From Hymenobacter nivis (lineage in GTDB: Bacteria > Bacteroidota > Bacteroidia > Cytophagales > Hymenobacteraceae): a stretch of 64,000 nucleotides of DNA. The position numbers and the translations under genes are program-made. How positions within the stretch are numbered: the stretch's first letter is position 1; the number at the start of each line of letters is the position of its first letter. This document shows positions 44,862 through 54,105 of this stretch, one piece after another. Location of the stretch: assembly GCF_006439025.1 (NCBI RefSeq), contig NZ_RCYZ01000002.1, forward strand, positions 496,753 to 560,752, in the 5' to 3' direction. The notes below the pieces were generated by a model that saw only the letters and a list, made by a program, of their open reading frames with translations, made no database searches and was not told the origin of the DNA.

Positions 44862-44949
44862 TTCAATCAAAGAATGAGGCTTAAAAACTAAAAAGGAACC
44901 CGCCGTTACCCGCGCCCTTTTATTTTTTAAGCCTTATTCTTTGATTGAA
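44862..44949. repeat. AT-rich 34-35-base-arm inverted repeat filling the queA upstream spacer
   Basis: Arms 44862-44896 and 44916-44949 are reverse complements with only two or three differences, around a GC-rich 19-base loop. The right arm directly abuts the stop codon of the methyltransferase gene, so it may serve as its terminator (the minus strand has TTTTTAGTTTTTAA). It shares no sequence with R1-R6 and is unusually AT-rich for this genome. Confidence 0.85.
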
Positions 44950-45741
44950 TCAGGGCCGGCGGAACAGCAGCAGGTGCTGCTGGGGCAGGGTTTCGATGGT
45001 GCCGGCAAACTCCAGGCCGATGGCGGCCATCTCCTTGCGGGCCTGGGCCACGTCCATCTTGTGGATGCGCTTGATGGGCACGTCGGGGTCTTCGGCGCGG
45101 TACTCGACCAGGGCCAGGCGGCCGGTGCCGGGGCGCAGGGCCTGCCGAATGGCGCGGCCCATCTCGCGCGGGTAGTCGAACTCGTGGTAGGCGTCCACGA
45201 TCAGCACCAGGTCCACGGCGCTGGCGGGCAGGTTGGGGTTGCTGGCCGTGCCCAGCACGGGGCGCACGTTGGTCAGGTGGTTGCGGGCCTTGTTGGCGGT
45301 CAGCTCGGCAATCATTTCAGGCTGAATATCAACGGCCAGCACCTGGCCCCGGGGCACCAGCCGGGCCATCCGAAACGAGAAGTAGCCGGTGCCCGCCCCA
45401 ATGTCGGCCACCACGTCGGTGGGCTTGAGTTTGAGTTCCTTGAGCAGTTGGTCGGTGCCTTCCTCCTGGCTGCGGCCGCGGCGCTCCAGCCAGTCGGCGC
45501 CCTCGTGGCCCATCACGTGGGCAATCTGGCGGCCCAGGTAATACTTGCCGATGCCGTTGGGGTCGCGGGGCGGGGCCAGTTCGTAGCCGCTGGTATCGGG
45601 CAGGGCCGGCGCAGCGGTAGCCGATGCGGCCAGGGCCCCCATGCGCCCGGTGGTGGCGGTTTCGGTAGGCATCTGAGCACAAGCTGCCAACAGGGCCCCT
45701 ACGGCCGGGCCGGCCAACCAAATCACTGAATATTTACGCAT
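44950..45741 (-). CDS. Class I SAM-dependent methyltransferase with lipoprotein signal
   Basis: A 263-residue protein. The N-terminus MRKYSVIWLAGPAVGALLAACAQ is a lipoprotein signal ending in the lipobox LLAAC (Cys ~21). The Rossmann methyltransferase domain follows, with motif I VVADIGAGTGYFSFRMA near residue 110, the acidic VDIQPEM and the post-motif VLIVDAYHEFDYP. A distinctive YYLGRQIAHVMGHEGADWLER precedes it. A lipid-anchored methyltransferase outside the cytoplasm is odd because SAM is cytoplasmic. Either the anchor faces inward, or the protein uses exported SAM or another cofactor. The substrate is unknown. Confidence 0.85.
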   Translation of the reverse strand: MRKYSVIWLAGPAVGALLAACAQMPTETATTGRMGALAASATAAPALPDTSGYELAPPRDPNGIGKYYLGRQIAHVMGHEGADWLERRGRSQEEGTDQLLKELKLKPTDVVADIGAGTGYFSFRMARLVPRGQVLAVDIQPEMIAELTANKARNHLTNVRPVLGTASNPNLPASAVDLVLIVDAYHEFDYPREMGRAIRQALRPGTGRLALVEYRAEDPDVPIKRIHKMDVAQARKEMAAIGLEFAGTIETLPQQHLLLFRRP

Positions 45742-45960
45742 AAGGAGGAGCTGCTATTCGCGCCGGACTAAACAGTAAACAGGGCCGTCTCGTTCAGCGC
45801 GCTGGCCTACGGCCGAGGTTAAATGGACCCGCTGGGGTACCCGCCTGGGCCGTTGCCCGGGGCCCTTGGGCCGAAAGAAAAGCGTAAAAAAATCAATAGC
45901 GCCTACTTTTACTTCTGAACGCCGTAAGCCAACTTTCATTTTATCCTAACCAAATACCTC

Positions 45961-46584
45961 ATGAAAAAACTCTCTTCTCCCTTCGCTCGCTTGCTGGCCG
46001 TGGCCGGCTGCGCCCTCGCCCTGGGCAGCTGCAACCGCGCCGAGTACGCCATGCTCCCCAAAACATCGACCTACTACGGCGAGGCCGCGCACCGCCGCGT
46101 AGCTGCCGCGCCGGCCCCCGCTGCCGCCGTTGCCGAGCAGCCCACTGCTGCCGTGGCCGCCCCGGTAGCTGCCGCACCCGTGGCCGCTGCTCCGGTAGCT
46201 GCTGCGTCCGTGGTTGCTGTGGCGCCCGCCGCGGCTCCCCGCGCCCTGGCTGCGCCCGCCGCCGCCCCTGCTACTGCTGCCGCTACCGTAGCGGCCCCCA
46301 AGCCCACCTTGGTGCAGCGCTTTGTGGCCAAAAAGATGATGAAGAACGTGAACAAAAGCATGGACAAAATGATGGCCAAGGTGCAGGGCAAGCAGGCTAC
46401 GGCCAACACGGCCCGCCTCGACGGCAACCTGCGCACGGGCATCATCGCCCTGCTCATCGCGGTCATCGCCTCGTTGTTCAGCGGCATCAGCGGCGGCGTG
46501 GGCACCATCTTCGGCGTCATCGCCATCGTGGCGGCCATCATCGGCCTGATCTTCCTGGTGCTGTGGCTGCTGGATAACATCTAG
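45961..46584 (+). CDS. Alanine-rich lipoprotein with C-terminal membrane helices
   Basis: A 207-residue protein. The signal ends in a lipobox ALGSC (Cys ~21). An Ala/Pro/Val repeat region (~45-115) follows, with PVAAAPVAAAPV-like tandem units, then a charged helix (LVQRFVAKKMMKNVNKSMDKMMAKVQ) and two C-terminal membrane helices (~160-180 and ~185-205). A linker-anchor-helix layout suggests an envelope tether, but I do not recognise a family. The ATG at 45961 follows an AT-rich leader with TACTTTTA (45904-45911), one base off a -7 box. The terminator is at 46601. Confidence 0.7.
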   Translation: MKKLSSPFARLLAVAGCALALGSCNRAEYAMLPKTSTYYGEAAHRRVAAAPAPAAAVAEQPTAAVAAPVAAAPVAAAPVAAASVVAVAPAAAPRALAAPAAAPATAAATVAAPKPTLVQRFVAKKMMKNVNKSMDKMMAKVQGKQATANTARLDGNLRTGIIALLIAVIASLFSGISGGVGTIFGVIAIVAAIIGLIFLVLWLLDNI

Positions 46585-46600
46585 CCCAACCAAAACCAAT

Positions 46601-46640
46601 AAAAAAGGGGCCCTGGCTATGCAGCCAGGGCCCCTTTTTT
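46601..46640. terminator. Bidirectional terminator with 18-bp stem
   Basis: AAAAAAGGGGCCCTGGCT (46601-46618) pairs exactly with its complement at 46623-46640 over a four-base loop. It ends the Ala-rich lipoprotein gene (+) and priA (-). The stem again contains GGGGCCC. Confidence 0.95.
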
Positions 46641-46657
46641 GTGCGGTGCCGGGGGCC

Positions 46658-49201
46658 CTACATGGGGTCCACGTCGGCCACCAGGCGGGCTTGCTTGAAC
46701 TCCTTTTGGTCGCGCACTACATCCATGGCTTCGCCGATTTGCTGCTTGGCGTGGCGCAGCACGGTGTGGGCGCGCTCGAGCTTAATGGTGATTTCCTGCA
46801 AAAAGAAGTTGCGAATGCGGAAGATGTAGGGGGCTTCAGGGCCCAGTACGGCGCCCGCGCCCAGGCGCTCCACCAGCTCTTGGGCCAGCAGAATGGCCGC
46901 TTTTTCGCCCACGCCCTGCTCCACGTGCTTCACCGTCATCTTGATGATGCGGGTGAAGGGCGGGTAGCCGTGCTCGTGGCGCTGGGTGATTTCGTAGTTG
47001 TAAAACTCCTCGTAATCGTTGCGCATCACCTTGTCGAAGATGACCTGCGTGGGGTCGGCGGTCTGAATCAGTACCTTGCCTTTTTTGCCTTTGCGCCCGG
47101 CCCGGCCGCTCACCTGCACAAACATCTGGTAGGCCCGCTCGTGGGCCCGGAAGTCGGGATAGTGGATGATGCTGTCGGCGTTGATGATGCCCACCAAGCT
47201 CACGTTGGCAAAGTCGAGGCCCTTGGTCACCATCTGGGTGCCCACCAGCACGTTGGTGTTCTGCTTCTCGAAGTCGGAAATGATTTGCTGGTACGAGTTC
47301 TTGGCGCGGGTCGTGTCCAGGTCCATGCGCTGCACGTTGGCCTGGGGTAGCATGATTTTGAGGTCGTCCTCAATCTTTTCGGTGCCGAAGCCCACCGTCT
47401 TCACCGCCCGCGAGCCGCAGGCGGGGCACTTCACCACCATGCTTTCGTGGTAGCCGCAGTAGTGGCAGCGCAGCTCGTGGCTGTGCTTGTGGTAGCTCAG
47501 GCTCACGGCGCAGTTCGCGCACTTCGGAATCCAGCCGCAGTCGTCGCAGGCCACCACGGGCGAGTAGCCGCGCCGGTTCTGGAACAGGATGACCTGCTCC
47601 TGGGCCCCCAGCTTGCGCTCGATTTCGCCCAGCAGCTCGGCCGTGAAGTGGTTGTGCATCGACTTCTGCTCGCGGGCCTTGCGGGTATCCACCAGTTCCA
47701 CGTCGGGCATGCCGGCCTCGCCAAAGCGCTTGCTTAGCGTAACCAGCCCGTAGCGGCCCTGGCGGGCCTGGTAATAGGTTTCGACGGCCGGCGTGGCCGA
47801 GCCCAGCAGCACCTTGGCGCCCTGGAAACTGCCCATCATCAGGGCCACTTCGCGGGCGTTGTAGCGCGGGGCGGGGTCGTATTGCTTGTAGCTGGACTCG
47901 TGCTCTTCATCCACGATGATGAGCGAGAGGTTGTCGAACGGCAGGAACACCGCCGAGCGCACGCCCACCACCACCTGGAAGCGTCCGCCGAGCACGCCGT
48001 TCCACACCTCCACCCGCTCATTATCCGAGAATTTGGAGTGGTACACGCCCAGCCGGGACCCAAACACGCGCATGAGGCGGGTTACAATCTGGGCCGTGAG
48101 GGCAATTTCGGGCAGCAGGTACAGCACCTGCCCGCCGCCGGCCAGCGCCTGCTGAATCAGGTCGATGTAAATCTCGGTCTTGCCCGCGCCCGTCACGCCG
48201 TGCAGCAAAGTGATGTCGCGGGCCCCAAAGTGCTGCATAATTTCGTCGCGGGCCGTAAGCTGGGCCGCAGTGAGGTCGAAATTGGGCTGGGTGGTGGCGC
48301 CGTCGTCCATGGGGAAGCGCGACACGATCTGGTCGAATTGCTCCAGCACACCGTTCTTAATCAGCGTGTTCACGGCCGAGGCCGACAGGCGCGGGCTGCT
48401 CGTGAGGGCTGCTTTTTCGAGGCCCGCGTGGTTGGCGTGCTCGTTCTGTACCACCGGCACGCGCTGCAAGTAGTGCAGCAGCGCATCGAGCTGCTTGGGC
48501 TTGCTGCCCAGCACGTTGAACAGCTCTTCCAGGGCCCCCGCGGTCACGTAGCGGTGGGCCAGGCGTACCTTTTTCAACACCTTGGGCGCGTACTTGTCAG
48601 CGGTGTGCTCAAAGAGGAAAATAACGTCCTTGTGCATCAAGGACTTGATGACTTTGTGGAACGAAGCAATGCCCAATAGGTCGCCCACTTCGGTGAACGT
48701 CAGGGCCTTGCCGTCGCTCACCGCGCCCAGCGCATCGATGATGAGCTCCTCCTGGGGTGTGAGCGGGTACTCGTTCTCCTCACGCGAAAAGCTTGGGTGC
48801 AACTGGATGCGCGACTCCGAGCTGAGCTTGAGCGCCGCTGGCAGTGCCGCGTTAATCACTTCGCCCAGCGTGCAGAGGTAATAGTCTGCCATCCAGCGGA
48901 ATAGCTTGAGCTGGGGCTGCGTAACAACGGGCGCGTCGTCGATGAATTCGAGGATGTATTTGGCTTGGTAGTTAGTCGGCGGCGTTTCGTGCACGGCGGC
49001 CACAATGCAGCTCAGCGTCTTCTTGGCCCCGAACTGCACGATGACGCGGCCCCCAATCACCACGTTGTCGTTCAGCTCGAACGGCACGCGGTAGGTGTAG
49101 AGCCGGGGCAGCGGCAGGGGCAAAATCACGTCCACAAACAGCGTCACCCGGTCGGGCGCACTGGCCGGGGTCGGCGCAACAAAGTCTAAAGCGAGGGTCA
49201 A
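46658..49201 (-). CDS. priA: Primosomal protein N' (replication restart helicase PriA)
   Basis: PriA reloads the replisome at stalled forks. The 847 residues have an N-terminal DNA-binding domain (VTLFVDVILPLPLPRLYTYRVP), helicase motif I GVTGAGKTEIY, motif II DEEHESSYKQ, the zinc-binding cysteine clusters (CDDCGWIPKCANC and CHYCGYHE...CPACGS), and helicase motifs V-VI (VGTQMVTKGLDF, QVSGRAGRKG). The start is uncertain: the longest form begins TTG (49199-49201), and a GTG at 49145-49147 (VTLFVDV) gives a more typical N-terminus. The gene converges with the Ala-rich lipoprotein gene at the 46601 terminator. Confidence 0.94.
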   Translation of the reverse strand: MTLALDFVAPTPASAPDRVTLFVDVILPLPLPRLYTYRVPFELNDNVVIGGRVIVQFGAKKTLSCIVAAVHETPPTNYQAKYILEFIDDAPVVTQPQLKLFRWMADYYLCTLGEVINAALPAALKLSSESRIQLHPSFSREENEYPLTPQEELIIDALGAVSDGKALTFTEVGDLLGIASFHKVIKSLMHKDVIFLFEHTADKYAPKVLKKVRLAHRYVTAGALEELFNVLGSKPKQLDALLHYLQRVPVVQNEHANHAGLEKAALTSSPRLSASAVNTLIKNGVLEQFDQIVSRFPMDDGATTQPNFDLTAAQLTARDEIMQHFGARDITLLHGVTGAGKTEIYIDLIQQALAGGGQVLYLLPEIALTAQIVTRLMRVFGSRLGVYHSKFSDNERVEVWNGVLGGRFQVVVGVRSAVFLPFDNLSLIIVDEEHESSYKQYDPAPRYNAREVALMMGSFQGAKVLLGSATPAVETYYQARQGRYGLVTLSKRFGEAGMPDVELVDTRKAREQKSMHNHFTAELLGEIERKLGAQEQVILFQNRRGYSPVVACDDCGWIPKCANCAVSLSYHKHSHELRCHYCGYHESMVVKCPACGSRAVKTVGFGTEKIEDDLKIMLPQANVQRMDLDTTRAKNSYQQIISDFEKQNTNVLVGTQMVTKGLDFANVSLVGIINADSIIHYPDFRAHERAYQMFVQVSGRAGRKGKKGKVLIQTADPTQVIFDKVMRNDYEEFYNYEITQRHEHGYPPFTRIIKMTVKHVEQGVGEKAAILLAQELVERLGAGAVLGPEAPYIFRIRNFFLQEITIKLERAHTVLRHAKQQIGEAMDVVRDQKEFKQARLVADVDPM

Positions 49202-49221
49202 AACAGCGGTGGGGTAGGGCA

Positions 49222-49265
49222 GGAGAGGTGCTTCGGCAAGCAGACGCCAGATGGGCCTGACGGCT
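49222..49265. repeat. Solitary half of the REP-like repeat (R7)
   Basis: The stretch GAGAGGTGCTTCGG...GACGCCAGATG...GCCTGACGG matches the right arm of R1 (core GATGCTTCG, then GCCAGATG and GCCTGACGG), but no left arm is nearby. It lies in the short spacer between the priA start and the stop of the thioredoxin-domain gene. Confidence 0.6.
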
Positions 49266-49277
49266 TAATTACCGACA

Positions 49278-51308
49278 TTATTCTAAAGATAACGCCGCCC
49301 GGGCATCGGCCACGGTTTGCACGGGGGCCTGGCAGGTGTAGTTGCGGCACACATAAATATCGGTGTGGCCGGGCCGGGCCGGGCGGTGCTGGAGCAGCGG
49401 CAGCGGGCCCATTTTAGGGCCCCCGGCCAGCACGGTATCGAACAGAAACTGCTGGTTCAGCTCGGCGCGGAAGGCGTCGGTTTGGTGGCCCACAATGGCG
49501 ATTTCGGGCCCCGGGTGCAGCAGCGCGGCGTACAGCGACGCCCAGTTGGCCAAGTGCTGGGGCTCCTTCACTACCAGCTCGCGCACCTGGGCCAGCATGG
49601 CAGCAGCCAGGTCCACGTAGTCGGTCCGGTCGAGGTGGCGGCCCAGGCGGCGCAGGTTGTGGGCCATCACCGAGTTGGAGCCCGGAATGACGTTGTCGAA
49701 CAGCTCCTTTTTGCGGGCGATGAGCGGCTCGGCGTGGCTGTCGGTATAAAAGAACAGCTGCTCGGCCGGGTCGAAAAACTGCGCCCGTACGTACTCCGTT
49801 AGGGTCTCGGCGGTGCGCAGCCACTGCTCGTTAAATGTCACTTCGTACAGGCTGATGTAGGCCTGAATCACGAGCGCGTAGTCCTCCAGAAAGCCGTCGA
49901 TGTGCGCCGTGCCCGCCTTGTAGGTGCGCCATAGCTGGGGCCCCCGGCGCAGGTTTTTTTCGATGAAAGCTGCGTTGCGCTCCGCCATGGCCAGAAATTC
50001 GGGCTCGCCAAACGCCCGGTAAGCGTCGGTGAGGCCTTGCAGCAACAGGGCGTTCCAGCCGGTCAGGATCTTATCGTCGAGGCCGGGGCGCACCCGGTCG
50101 GCGCGCACGGCCATTATTTTCTGCTTCCAGCCGGCCACCCGCTCGGCCAGGGCCCCCAGCGTGAGGTGGTGGTGGGCGGCAAAGTCGGCGTCGGACTCGC
50201 GGCGGTGCAGAATGTTGCGGCCGTGCTCCCAGTTGCCCGCTGCGGTGCAGTTGTAGTAATCAGAAAACAACGGTTCCTCGGGGCCCAAAATCTCGACCAA
50301 CTCGTCTTTGGTGAAGACGTAAAATTTGCCCTCCTCGCCCTCGCTGTCGGCGTCGAGCGATGAGAAAAAGCCGCCTTCCTCGCTCGTTAGCTCCAGGCGC
50401 ACGAACTCCACGGTGTCGTACACCACGCTGCGAAACAAAGGCTCGCCGGTCAGTTGGAAGGCTTCGCTGTAGAGGCTCACCAGCTGGCCGTTGTCGTAGA
50501 GCATCTTCTCGAAGTGTGGGGCCAGCCACTCGCCGTCCACCGAGTAGCGGGCGAAGCCGCCGTGGGCCTGGTCGTAAATGCCACCCCAGGCCATTTCGCG
50601 CAGCGTGAGCACGGCTTGCTGGAGGGCCTCCGCGCTGCCCGTGGCAGCGTGGGCGCGCAGCAAAAACCGCCAGATGCTGGGCATAGGGAACTTGGGGGCC
50701 CTATTGGTGCCGCCGCGCTCAAGGTCAAATTTCAGTCCCAGGTGGTACAGCAGCAGCTTAAACTCGTCGGCCGATACGCCGCCGCCCGCTGTGGTGCCGT
50801 ATTTCTCTAGCTCGCTGGCCCCGATGACGGTCACAAACCGGGCGGCTGACTGTTCCAACTCGTCGCGGTGTTCGCCGGCGTAGGCCTCGCCGATGTTGGC
50901 CAGCAGCTGCGTCCAGCTGGCCCGGGGGAAGTACGTGCCGCCGTAGAACGGCTTAGCGTCGGCCGTTAGGAACACGTTCAGCGGCCAGCCGCCCTGCACG
51001 CCCATCGCGTGAAGCGCGTCCATGTACACCTGGTCCACGTCGGGCCGCTCCTCGCGGTCCACCTTGATGCACACAAAGTGCGTGTTCATCACCGCCGCCA
51101 CTGCTTCGTGCTCAAACGATTCGCGCTCCATCACGTGGCACCAGTGGCAGGCCGCGTAGCCAATGCTCACTAGGATGGGCTTTTGCTCGGCGCGGGCGCG
51201 GGCCAGCGCCTCGGGGCCCCACGGGTACCAGTCCACGGGGTTGTAGGCGTGCTGAAGCAGGTAGGGGCTGGTTTCGTGGGCGAGGCGGTTGGGGGCGTGT
51301 TCGGGCAT
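49278..51308 (-). CDS. Thioredoxin-domain protein of the DUF255/YyaL (SPATA20-like) family
   Basis: A 676-residue cytoplasmic protein. An N-terminal thioredoxin-like domain (~1-140) has the CHWCHVME active-site motif and [24 protein letters not shown]. The rest is an (alpha/alpha)6 toroid resembling N-acylglucosamine 2-epimerases, with [34 protein letters not shown] and [15 protein letters not shown]. The combination defines DUF255 proteins, whose reaction is not established. The C-terminus [16 protein letters not shown] may bind metal. The ATG at 51306-51308 was chosen. It converges on no gene and precedes priA on the same strand. Confidence 0.92.
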   Translation of the reverse strand: MPEHAPNRLAHETSPYLLQHAYNPVDWYPWGPEALARARAEQKPILVSIGYAACHWCHVMERESFEHEAVAAVMNTHFVCIKVDREERPDVDQVYMDALHAMGVQGGWPLNVFLTADAKPFYGGTYFPRASWTQLLANIGEAYAGEHRDELEQSAARFVTVIGASELEKYGTTAGGGVSADEFKLLLYHLGLKFDLERGGTNRAPKFPMPSIWRFLLRAHAATGSAEALQQAVLTLREMAWGGIYDQAHGGFARYSVDGEWLAPHFEKMLYDNGQLVSLYSEAFQLTGEPLFRSVVYDTVEFVRLELTSEEGGFFSSLDADSEGEEGKFYVFTKDELVEILGPEEPLFSDYYNCTAAGNWEHGRNILHRRESDADFAAHHHLTLGALAERVAGWKQKIMAVRADRVRPGLDDKILTGWNALLLQGLTDAYRAFGEPEFLAMAERNAAFIEKNLRRGPQLWRTYKAGTAHIDGFLEDYALVIQAYISLYEVTFNEQWLRTAETLTEYVRAQFFDPAEQLFFYTDSHAEPLIARKKELFDNVIPGSNSVMAHNLRRLGRHLDRTDYVDLAAAMLAQVRELVVKEPQHLANWASLYAALLHPGPEIAIVGHQTDAFRAELNQQFLFDTVLAGGPKMGPLPLLQHRPARPGHTDIYVCRNYTCQAPVQTVADARAALSLE

Positions 51309-51341
51309 GGGCGGGGCAAAACTGGAGCGGCGGTTAAACAA

Positions 51342-51368
51342 CAAACCCGGCTAACAAGGCCGGGTTTG
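51342..51368 (-). terminator. Intrinsic terminator after the GSCFA gene
   Basis: CAAACCCGGC (51342-51351) pairs with GCCGGGTTTG (51359-51368) over a short loop; on the minus strand it is followed by TTGTTTAA. Confidence 0.75.
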
Positions 51369-51380
51369 AATAAATGCCGA

Positions 51381-54014
51381 CTAAGCCGGAGAATCTGAAC
51401 TGTTGCCTTTATCGGGCGGAGAAGCAGCCTTCTTCGCCCGGGGTTTAGCCGGTCGCTTAGCGGCGGGTGCCGCCGGGGCAGGCGCGGCGTCAGTGGCAGC
51501 GGCTTTGCGGCGTGGCGCGGCTTTTGGCGCAGTCGCTTTCGGCTCTGTGGCCTCGGCAGTGCCGGCGGCCACCGCCTTGGCTTTGGGAGTAGCGGCCGGC
51601 GCTTTGGCTTTAGCAGGATTCGCTGGCTTCTGGGCCTCAGGAGTGGCCGCTGTATCCTTGGCTTCAGGAACTGCTGCTTTGCCTTTGGAAGCCGCTGCTT
51701 TTACCTTGGAAGCCGTCGCCTTAGCTTTAGGAGCTGCTTTGGCCTTGGGAGCCGCCGCTTTAGCTTCGGGAGCGCTCGGCGTGACCAGTGGGGCTGCTAC
51801 TGCCACAGCTTCCGACACCGAAGCTTCCACTGCAGCAGCTTTCGGCTTAGCAGCTTTTGGAATGGCGGCCTTTCTCGGAGCCGCATTTTTCGAAGCAGCA
51901 TTTTTCGGAGCGGCCGCTTTTGGAGCAACAATTTCTTCCGGAACAGCCACTTTCGAAACGGCTGCTTCCGGTGCTATGGCCTTCTTGGCGGGCACGCTGG
52001 CTATCAGCGTGGCATCGGAGCCGCGCATTCGGCCGGCGGCCACTCCCACCTGCGGCGCCGTCCGAATCGGCACGATGGGCGTCATGGGCGGCGTTTCGGT
52101 AATGAGCGAAGGCCGGCGGCGCGACGATTTTTTGGCTGGGGCGTTGGCTGGAGCCGGCTGGCTCGTGGCCACCACAGGGCTGGCCGCCTCCGAATTCTCG
52201 GAAGCGTCTGGGGCCCCCTGGGCCGGTACGGCAAACAATGGCCGGGTCTTGGCCCCCTGGTTGCGCCGGTTGCCCGTCCGATCATCCGCCGGAGCCGTTG
52301 GCTCGCTGGCTGGTGCAGTGACCTGAGTAGCTGGCTCGGCGCTGGCTGCCTGTGGTGCTGCGGTGGTTTCTACCGGCATCGGCGCTTGCTCATTGGCCGC
52401 TGCCTCCACCGGGGCCCCGTCTTCCGGCGAACGGTCGCGCCCGCGGCCGCCCCGCTTCACGGGTACCGATTTGGTGATAACGCTCGACTTGCGGGCTTCC
52501 GGCTGCGGGTTGCGCGGCAGCACTGGGGCCCCCTCGGTGGCCTCATCAGGCTCATTAGTAGATAGAACTTCATCCTCGCCCCCAGCAGCCAGCTTCGCTG
52601 CGTTTTTGCGAGCCGTGCGCTTGGCACCGCCCCGCGAGCGGCGCTTTTTCTTCTTCATTGGGTCCTGCTCACCCCCGTCAACGGTGGGAGAAACCTCAAT
52701 GGCGCTGTCATCGAAGGCCTCTAGGGGCACATCAGCCATTGCCGGTGTGGCAGCAGGCGTTGTGGTAGCTTCAGCGGCGGGCTGCTTGGGGCCCAGATCC
52801 GCGGTGCGGTCTTCGCGCCGGCCGCGCTCGGGCCGATTGTTACGCGCCGCCCGCTGCGCCCGGAATTCTTCCGGCGACAAGCGTTCGTGTCGCTCACTAT
52901 TCGTTGCCAGGGCCCCATCCGCACTAGCAGCTACTGCTGCCTGGGTAAACGTTTCCGTCGCTTCGGTATTGCCGATGTCCACCCGCTCTTCGTCATCAAA
53001 CGCTGGCTCAAAGGCCAGCACTTCGGTGGGTACGGGCAGCGTCGCCAGTCGCTCGTCTACTTCGCGCAGCTCGGCGGCCACGTTCACGCGCTGGCGGCTC
53101 AGGCGCTCCAGCCGCTCGCGGGTAGCCACCAAAAACTGCCGGTGCTCGGGCGCAGCCGCGTTCAGGGGCCGGTGGCCTAAGGCCTGGCGCAGCCCTGCCC
53201 ACTCCTTGCGGAAGCGGCCAAAATCAGCGTCGAAATACGTGCGGGCAAACTTTTCCCACACGTAGTCCTCTGCCACTTCTGACGGGTGCAGCATGTCGGC
53301 GGCGTAAAACCGGTAGTCACGCAGGTCATCGTTTACTAGCTCGTAGGCCGGGAAGTAGCTCACCTCCGGCAGCAGTTCGCTGAGGTAGTGGCAGGCCACG
53401 CGCAGCACCGATTTGCTCACCGCGTTCAGCGGCAGCGTATCGCGCAGGTGGCGCACCGGGCTCACCGTCAATATAATGCGCAGCTTGGGGTTAATGCGCC
53501 GCAAATAAGCATGCGTCTCCGCCAGAGCGTTGATGATTTCGTCCGGCGTCAGCAGTTCTTTGGTGAAGAGATCGGCAGGCATCTTGTGGCAGTTGCTCAC
53601 CAGCTCGCCAGTTTCGCGCAGGCGGTAGGCCCAGGCCGTGCCCAGCGTCAGCAGCACCGCATCGGCCCCGCGCAGGAATTCGCCCGTGCGGCGCACCGTC
53701 TGCTGGATGTCGTGCAGTAGCTCCACGGGCGTGGGGGCCCCTTGGCTGCCGTGCAGGTCGTAGCTCTGCCAGCGGCCCCGGGCTTCTACTAGATGCTGCT
53801 GCCAGTCCACGTCTTCGCCCAGCGCCGCCCGCAACAGCCGGCCTGCCGCCAAGGGCTGGAACACGGTGCCGAACGGGTTCACCACCACGTTGACTTTGTG
53901 CGCGGCTAGGCGCGCGCCAATGCTGTCGGCAAAGCAAGAGCCCAGTGTGAGCACCCGCGCCGACGGCGGCAGCTGTTGCGCCACGGGCGCAAGTATCAGT
54001 TCAGTTCTAAACAT
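51381..54014 (-). CDS. GSCFA domain protein with long Lys/Ala/Pro-rich tail
   Basis: An 877-residue two-part protein. Residues ~1-330 are a GSCFA domain, an SGNH-hydrolase relative: LTLGSCFADSIG near residue 23 holds the probable nucleophile Ser, and ADMLHPSEVAEDYVWEKF supplies the late His. Residues ~370-877 are low-complexity: first acidic/basic (MKKKKRRSRGGAKRTARKN), then repeated PKAAAPK/AKAAAPKAK-type units resembling histone H1 and the C-terminal tails of bacterial DNA-binding proteins. The fusion is uncommon. The tail suggests binding of nucleic acid or anionic polymer. Synonymous codons in the tail are varied, so the frame is genuine. The start is ATG 54012-54014. Confidence 0.88.
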   Translation of the reverse strand: MFRTELILAPVAQQLPPSARVLTLGSCFADSIGARLAAHKVNVVVNPFGTVFQPLAAGRLLRAALGEDVDWQQHLVEARGRWQSYDLHGSQGAPTPVELLHDIQQTVRRTGEFLRGADAVLLTLGTAWAYRLRETGELVSNCHKMPADLFTKELLTPDEIINALAETHAYLRRINPKLRIILTVSPVRHLRDTLPLNAVSKSVLRVACHYLSELLPEVSYFPAYELVNDDLRDYRFYAADMLHPSEVAEDYVWEKFARTYFDADFGRFRKEWAGLRQALGHRPLNAAAPEHRQFLVATRERLERLSRQRVNVAAELREVDERLATLPVPTEVLAFEPAFDDEERVDIGNTEATETFTQAAVAASADGALATNSERHERLSPEEFRAQRAARNNRPERGRREDRTADLGPKQPAAEATTTPAATPAMADVPLEAFDDSAIEVSPTVDGGEQDPMKKKKRRSRGGAKRTARKNAAKLAAGGEDEVLSTNEPDEATEGAPVLPRNPQPEARKSSVITKSVPVKRGGRGRDRSPEDGAPVEAAANEQAPMPVETTAAPQAASAEPATQVTAPASEPTAPADDRTGNRRNQGAKTRPLFAVPAQGAPDASENSEAASPVVATSQPAPANAPAKKSSRRRPSLITETPPMTPIVPIRTAPQVGVAAGRMRGSDATLIASVPAKKAIAPEAAVSKVAVPEEIVAPKAAAPKNAASKNAAPRKAAIPKAAKPKAAAVEASVSEAVAVAAPLVTPSAPEAKAAAPKAKAAPKAKATASKVKAAASKGKAAVPEAKDTAATPEAQKPANPAKAKAPAATPKAKAVAAGTAEATEPKATAPKAAPRRKAAATDAAPAPAAPAAKRPAKPRAKKAASPPDKGNSSDSPA

Positions 54015-54050
54015 TGTGGCAAAAATAGCCGCCCCGCAGCATTAAAAAGC

Positions 54051-54082
54051 AAAAGGCCCCGCCGTCACGGCAGGGCCTTTTT
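54051..54082 (-). terminator. Terminator of the rpsF-rpsR-rplI operon
   Basis: AAAAGGCCC...GCCG pairs with CGGC...GGGCCTTTTT with one bulged base. Read on the minus strand it ends in a T-rich run (TTTTGCTTTTTAA). Confidence 0.88.
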
Positions 54083-54105
54083 AAACAGGGCTAGGCCCAG
54101 GTAGG

